From an uncultured Lachnospiraceae bacterium (lineage in GTDB: Bacteria > Bacillota_A > Clostridia > Lachnospirales > Lachnospiraceae): DNA of 7,782 nt. A model generated the notes under the pieces. That model was not told where the DNA came from, ran no database searches, and saw only the letters and a list, made by a program, of their open reading frames with translations. The position numbers were made by a program, and so were the translations under genes. The stretch is taken from contig USDU01000120.1 of assembly GCA_900553635.1 (NCBI GenBank), positions 1 to 7,782 of the forward strand, given 5' to 3'. Positions 5,871-7,782 of this stretch are shown here, in pieces. Numbering within the stretch: position 1 is the stretch's first letter; every line of letters starts with the position of its first letter.

Positions 5871-6833
5871 AAAAAATTTATTTATATGACTGTCAGTCTT
5901 ATCTTACTTGCTTTTTTGCTGCTGGCTCCGGTACAGGCCGCTGCGGCTTCCTCGGAAGGACTGCTGCTGTGGTTCCACACCCTGTTGCCAATGCTGCTTC
6001 CCTTCTTTATTCTCTCCCGGCTTCTGATCGCTCTGGACGGGGTCTCTGGCATCACCCGGTTCCTTGCACCCCTGGCACGGAGCTTTTTCGGACTCTCTCC
6101 GAACGGTTCTTTCTGCCTGCTGACGGGCTTCCTGTGCGGATACCCTGTGGGAGCGAAGATCTCCGCCGATCTGGTCCGGGAGAACCGTATCACACCCGAA
6201 GAAGGCGCGTACCTGCTTACCTTTACCAATAACCCAAGTCCCGCCTTTCTCACCGGCTACTGCCTGACGGAAGCGCTGGAGCTGCCGGAGCGTGTCCCTG
6301 TTTCCCTTCTGCTGGTCTATGGCGCGCCGCTCCTCTACGCGGCGCTGACCCGTCACAGGCAGACCTTTCCGGATCTATCCATAGAAAAAAAGACATCCGG
6401 ATCTCAAATCAGCTTCAAAATCGTGGATGCCTGCATCATGGACGGCCTGGAAAATATCCTGAAGCTCGGCGGCTATCTCATCCTGTTCTCCATGCTGGCA
6501 AAGCTGCTGCTTCTCCTTATCGGCTCCCTGCCGCTGTGTTCCTGCCTGACCGTCGGTCTGCTGGAAATCACAAACGGCATTGCCCTGACCGCCGCGTCAC
6601 CGATTCTTACCAAGCGCGCCGCCTGGGCGCTGTCGCTCTTTATCATTTCCTTCGGCGGTCTGTCCGGTGCAGCACAGACGGAAAGCATGCTGCAGGGAAC
6701 CCAGCTTTCGGTTTTAAATTATCTGAAAGCTAAAGCCGGTACGGCCCTGCTCACCGCCTGCTTCGCCATTCTGTATCTTGGACTTACTGATCTTCCTTTG
6801 GCGCTTCCTCTTCCGGCTGTTCTGTTGCGATAG
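5865..6833 (+). CDS. ylbJ: YlbJ-like sporulation integral membrane protein
   Basis: The 322-residue polytopic membrane protein has about eight hydrophobic segments (roughly 5-22, 32-55, 82-95, 116-134, 144-161, 197-220, 222-245, 252-270 and 291-310), with two signature gate-like stretches, GFLCGYPVGAK at 88-98 and FGGLSGAAQT at 263-272. These fit the nucleoside-recognition (Gate) domain of the sporulation protein YlbJ, needed for spore formation in Bacillus; its transported substrate is unknown. Bacillus YlbJ is about 400 residues, so this is a shorter form. coaD nearby matches the Bacillus order (coaD beside ylbJ), supporting the call. No Shine-Dalgarno sequence precedes either the ATG at 5865 or the one at 5886 (residue 8), so the start is uncertain by seven codons. 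It is the only plus-strand gene here and overlaps the coiled-coil gene tail to tail by 50 bases. Confidence 0.85.
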   Translation: MRKKFIYMTVSLILLAFLLLAPVQAAAASSEGLLLWFHTLLPMLLPFFILSRLLIALDGVSGITRFLAPLARSFFGLSPNGSFCLLTGFLCGYPVGAKISADLVRENRITPEEGAYLLTFTNNPSPAFLTGYCLTEALELPERVPVSLLLVYGAPLLYAALTRHRQTFPDLSIEKKTSGSQISFKIVDACIMDGLENILKLGGYLILFSMLAKLLLLLIGSLPLCSCLTVGLLEITNGIALTAASPILTKRAAWALSLFIISFGGLSGAAQTESMLQGTQLSVLNYLKAKAGTALLTACFAILYLGLTDLPLALPLPAVLLR

Positions 6834-7368
6834 CCGGTCCTAACTCTGCCCGGTTGCTTGCCAGAATCTCGTTGAAATTATTCAGAGAGTTCATCATAGA
6901 TTCATAGCGTGCTGCGTGTCCTTCCATAGTCTGGCGAACCAGATTCTGCAGATTGCCCAGCATATCGTCGGTGTAGCGCATGGCCTGCATACGGAAGTTA
7001 TTGGCTTCGATGGTGGCTGCATCCAGACGCTTCTGTGCCTCTGCCTCCGCGGCTGCCATAATTTCATTGGCCTGTACATACGCCTGCTGCATGATCTCAT
7101 GCTCGTTGATCAATTCGGTCGTATGTATATTGGCCTCCTTGATAATCGCGTCTGCCTTCGCCTGGGCGTCTGCCAGAATGGCGTCCCGGTTAGCCAGCAC
7201 TTTCTGATAACGTTTGATCTCCTCCGGAGTCTTCATGCGAAGCTCCCGCAGCAGCTCTTCAATCTCCTCTTTATTGACAATGATATTCGTCTTTGATAAT
7301 GTCTGCGGCTTGCAGCCGTCAATGTACTCCTCGATCTCCTCGATGATCTGTTCGATCTTGCTGCTCAT
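6784..7368 (-). CDS. Uncharacterised coiled-coil protein encoded after coaD
   Basis: This 194-residue protein has no signal peptide or membrane segment. The N-terminus (1-45) is acidic and helical, with repeated IEE-type turns and an RELRMKTPEE segment at 41-50. Residues about 50-175 are a long Ala-, Glu- and Gln-rich helix with heptad-like spacing, predicted to be coiled coil. The tail (about 180-194) is Pro/Glu rich and probably disordered. Related clostridial proteins are often labelled ATPase or vacuolar H+-ATPase subunit H, apparently because of coiled-coil similarity; I see no nucleotide-binding motif and do not support an ATPase role. DivIVA-like scaffolds share this general build, but no specific motif links them. 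The start at 7368 follows an AGAGGAG site. It lies 31 bases after coaD, likely co-transcribed, and its last 16 codons are antisense to the end of ylbJ. Confidence 0.8.
   Translation of the reverse strand: MSSKIEQIIEEIEEYIDGCKPQTLSKTNIIVNKEEIEELLRELRMKTPEEIKRYQKVLANRDAILADAQAKADAIIKEANIHTTELINEHEIMQQAYVQANEIMAAAEAEAQKRLDAATIEANNFRMQAMRYTDDMLGNLQNLVRQTMEGHAARYESMMNSLNNFNEILASNRAELGPAIATEQPEEEAPKEDQ
6813..6837 (+). other. Hairpin across the ylbJ stop, inside the convergent overlap
   Basis: CCGGCT (6813-6818) pairs with AGCCGG (6832-6837). In plus-strand RNA the stem extends by G-U, U-A and U-G pairs to nine pairs with a 7-base loop. In minus-strand RNA the wobble positions become A-C mismatches, leaving six pairs. 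The ylbJ stop codon (6831-6833) lies in the right arm. No T-run follows on either strand, so it is not a canonical intrinsic terminator, but it is the only strong hairpin I noticed where two converging transcripts must end. Confidence 0.4.
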
Positions 7369-7399
7369 AAAACCGTTCTCCTCTCTATTTCCATTTTAG

Positions 7400-7782
7400 T
7401 TACGCGTAACGCTCCTTCATCCGCTCCCGGATTTTTTCTTCCACATAGGGCGGTACAAAAGCGGAAATATCGCCGCCGAAGGCTGCCACCTCCTTGACCG
7501 TCGTGGAACTAAGGTAAGCGTATTCCAGGCTGGTCGTAAGAAACAGCGTATCCAGATCCGGACTCATGATCCGATTGGTCTGGGCCATCTGCAGCTCATA
7601 ATCGAAGTCCGTGATCGCCCGCAGGCCGCGCACGATAATATGGGCTTCGCATTCCTTCGCAAAATCTACCAGAAGTCCCGTAAAGGAGCGAATCTTGATA
7701 TTCGGATATTCCTTTGTGACTTCTTCTAACATCTTAACACGTTCTTCCACAGAAAACAACGGAGTTTTTGCACGGTTGTTTA
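7400..7782 (-). CDS. coaD: Phosphopantetheine adenylyltransferase CoaD (5' part missing)
   Basis: CoaD catalyses the penultimate step of coenzyme A synthesis, 4'-phosphopantetheine plus ATP to dephospho-CoA. About 127 residues are visible, with the reading frame open to the window edge; the N-terminal 30 or so residues, including the nucleotidyltransferase GSFDPxTxGH motif, lie outside. Before the segment PLFSVEERV the codons read NNRAKT, exactly where CoaD carries NNxxK, so the TTG at 7759 is an internal leucine, not a start. Visible signatures include [16 protein letters not shown] and, near the C-terminus, the LSSTTVKE motif of the family. The total would be near the usual 160 residues. 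It is followed after 31 bases by the coiled-coil gene. Its promoter and upstream neighbour (often rsmD) are not in view. Confidence 0.95.
   Translation of the reverse strand, partial: NNRAKTPLFSVEERVKMLEEVTKEYPNIKIRSFTGLLVDFAKECEAHIIVRGLRAITDFDYELQMAQTNRIMSPDLDTLFLTTSLEYAYLSSTTVKEVAAFGGDISAFVPPYVEEKIRERMKERYA

Noticed and set aside
5888..5898. Short palindrome GACTGTCAGTC early in ylbJ
   Set aside because: Five-base arms around one base inside coding sequence are easily expected by chance, and no partner site was found.
5904..6356. Minus-strand frames of 150 and 123 codons antisense to ylbJ
   Set aside because: The products are Arg/Gln/Ser rich without domains, and the plus-strand frame encodes clear membrane segments with YlbJ signatures.
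6813..6837. Canonical intrinsic terminator at the convergent junction
   Set aside because: A GC-rich hairpin is present but no T-run follows on either strand, so it is reported only as a hairpin.
7327..7362. Short tandem-like repeats at the start of the coiled-coil gene
   Set aside because: They are explained by repeated Ile-Glu-Glu codons in the helical N-terminus, not by an independent DNA repeat.
7757..7759. TTG as a coaD start codon
   Set aside because: The frame continues to the window edge with codons that fit the conserved CoaD sequence, so this is an internal leucine of a gene cut by the edge.
1..7782. Defence system, prophage, insertion sequence, CRISPR array, toxin-antitoxin pair or riboswitch
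   Set aside because: All of the longer frames that are not shadows fit housekeeping or sporulation-related families apart from one coiled-coil protein. No transposase, array or terminal repeats were seen, and the gaps are too short for a riboswitch.

Overview
The window looks like a piece of chromosome from an anaerobic, probably spore-forming Clostridia, most likely a member of the Lachnospiraceae. The reasons are the YlbJ-type sporulation membrane protein, the coaD / coiled-coil protein / ylbJ neighbourhood, a RelQ-type alarmone synthetase, strong GGAGG ribosome binding sites, and tightly packed genes with a roughly balanced base composition. The placement comes from recognising families, not from a database search. 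I see no mobile element, CRISPR array, tRNA or rRNA.

Layout. From the right edge, reading leftward on the minus strand, come the 3' part of coaD (7400-7782, cut by the window edge) and a 194-residue coiled-coil protein of unknown function (6784-7368). One gene lies on the plus strand, a ylbJ-like sporulation membrane protein (5865-6833). It meets the coiled-coil gene tail to tail with a 50-base overlap. It is divergent from pepD, with only 31 bases between the two start codons. From pepD leftward, everything is on the minus strand: pepD (4385-5833), an M23 metallopeptidase (3657-4337), relQ (2831-3643), an RsmF-like rRNA m5C methyltransferase (1433-2830), rsuA (709-1431), a HAD phosphatase (44-724), and the first 13 codons of what is probably a YgiQ-family radical SAM gene (1-39).

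How the genes may work together. From M23 to the left edge the junctions are extremely tight: 13 bases, 0 bases, 1 base, a 16-base overlap and 4 bases. Shine-Dalgarno sequences sit inside the preceding genes, so relQ, rsmF, rsuA, the HAD gene and the ygiQ-like gene are probably co-transcribed and translationally coupled. The theme is stringent-response nucleotide synthesis next to two rRNA-modifying enzymes, joined by a membrane-anchored cell-wall hydrolase and a cytosolic dipeptidase. All genes except the coiled-coil one belong to known families.

No dramatic new system is visible. The points most worth a second look are the unusual RelQ (C-terminal extension, altered N-terminal residues at the likely allosteric site), a sigma-E-like promoter with no Shine-Dalgarno sequence at ylbJ, the 50-base convergent overlap with an embedded hairpin, a mini-ORF overlapping the M23 start, and the uncharacterised coiled-coil protein beside coaD.
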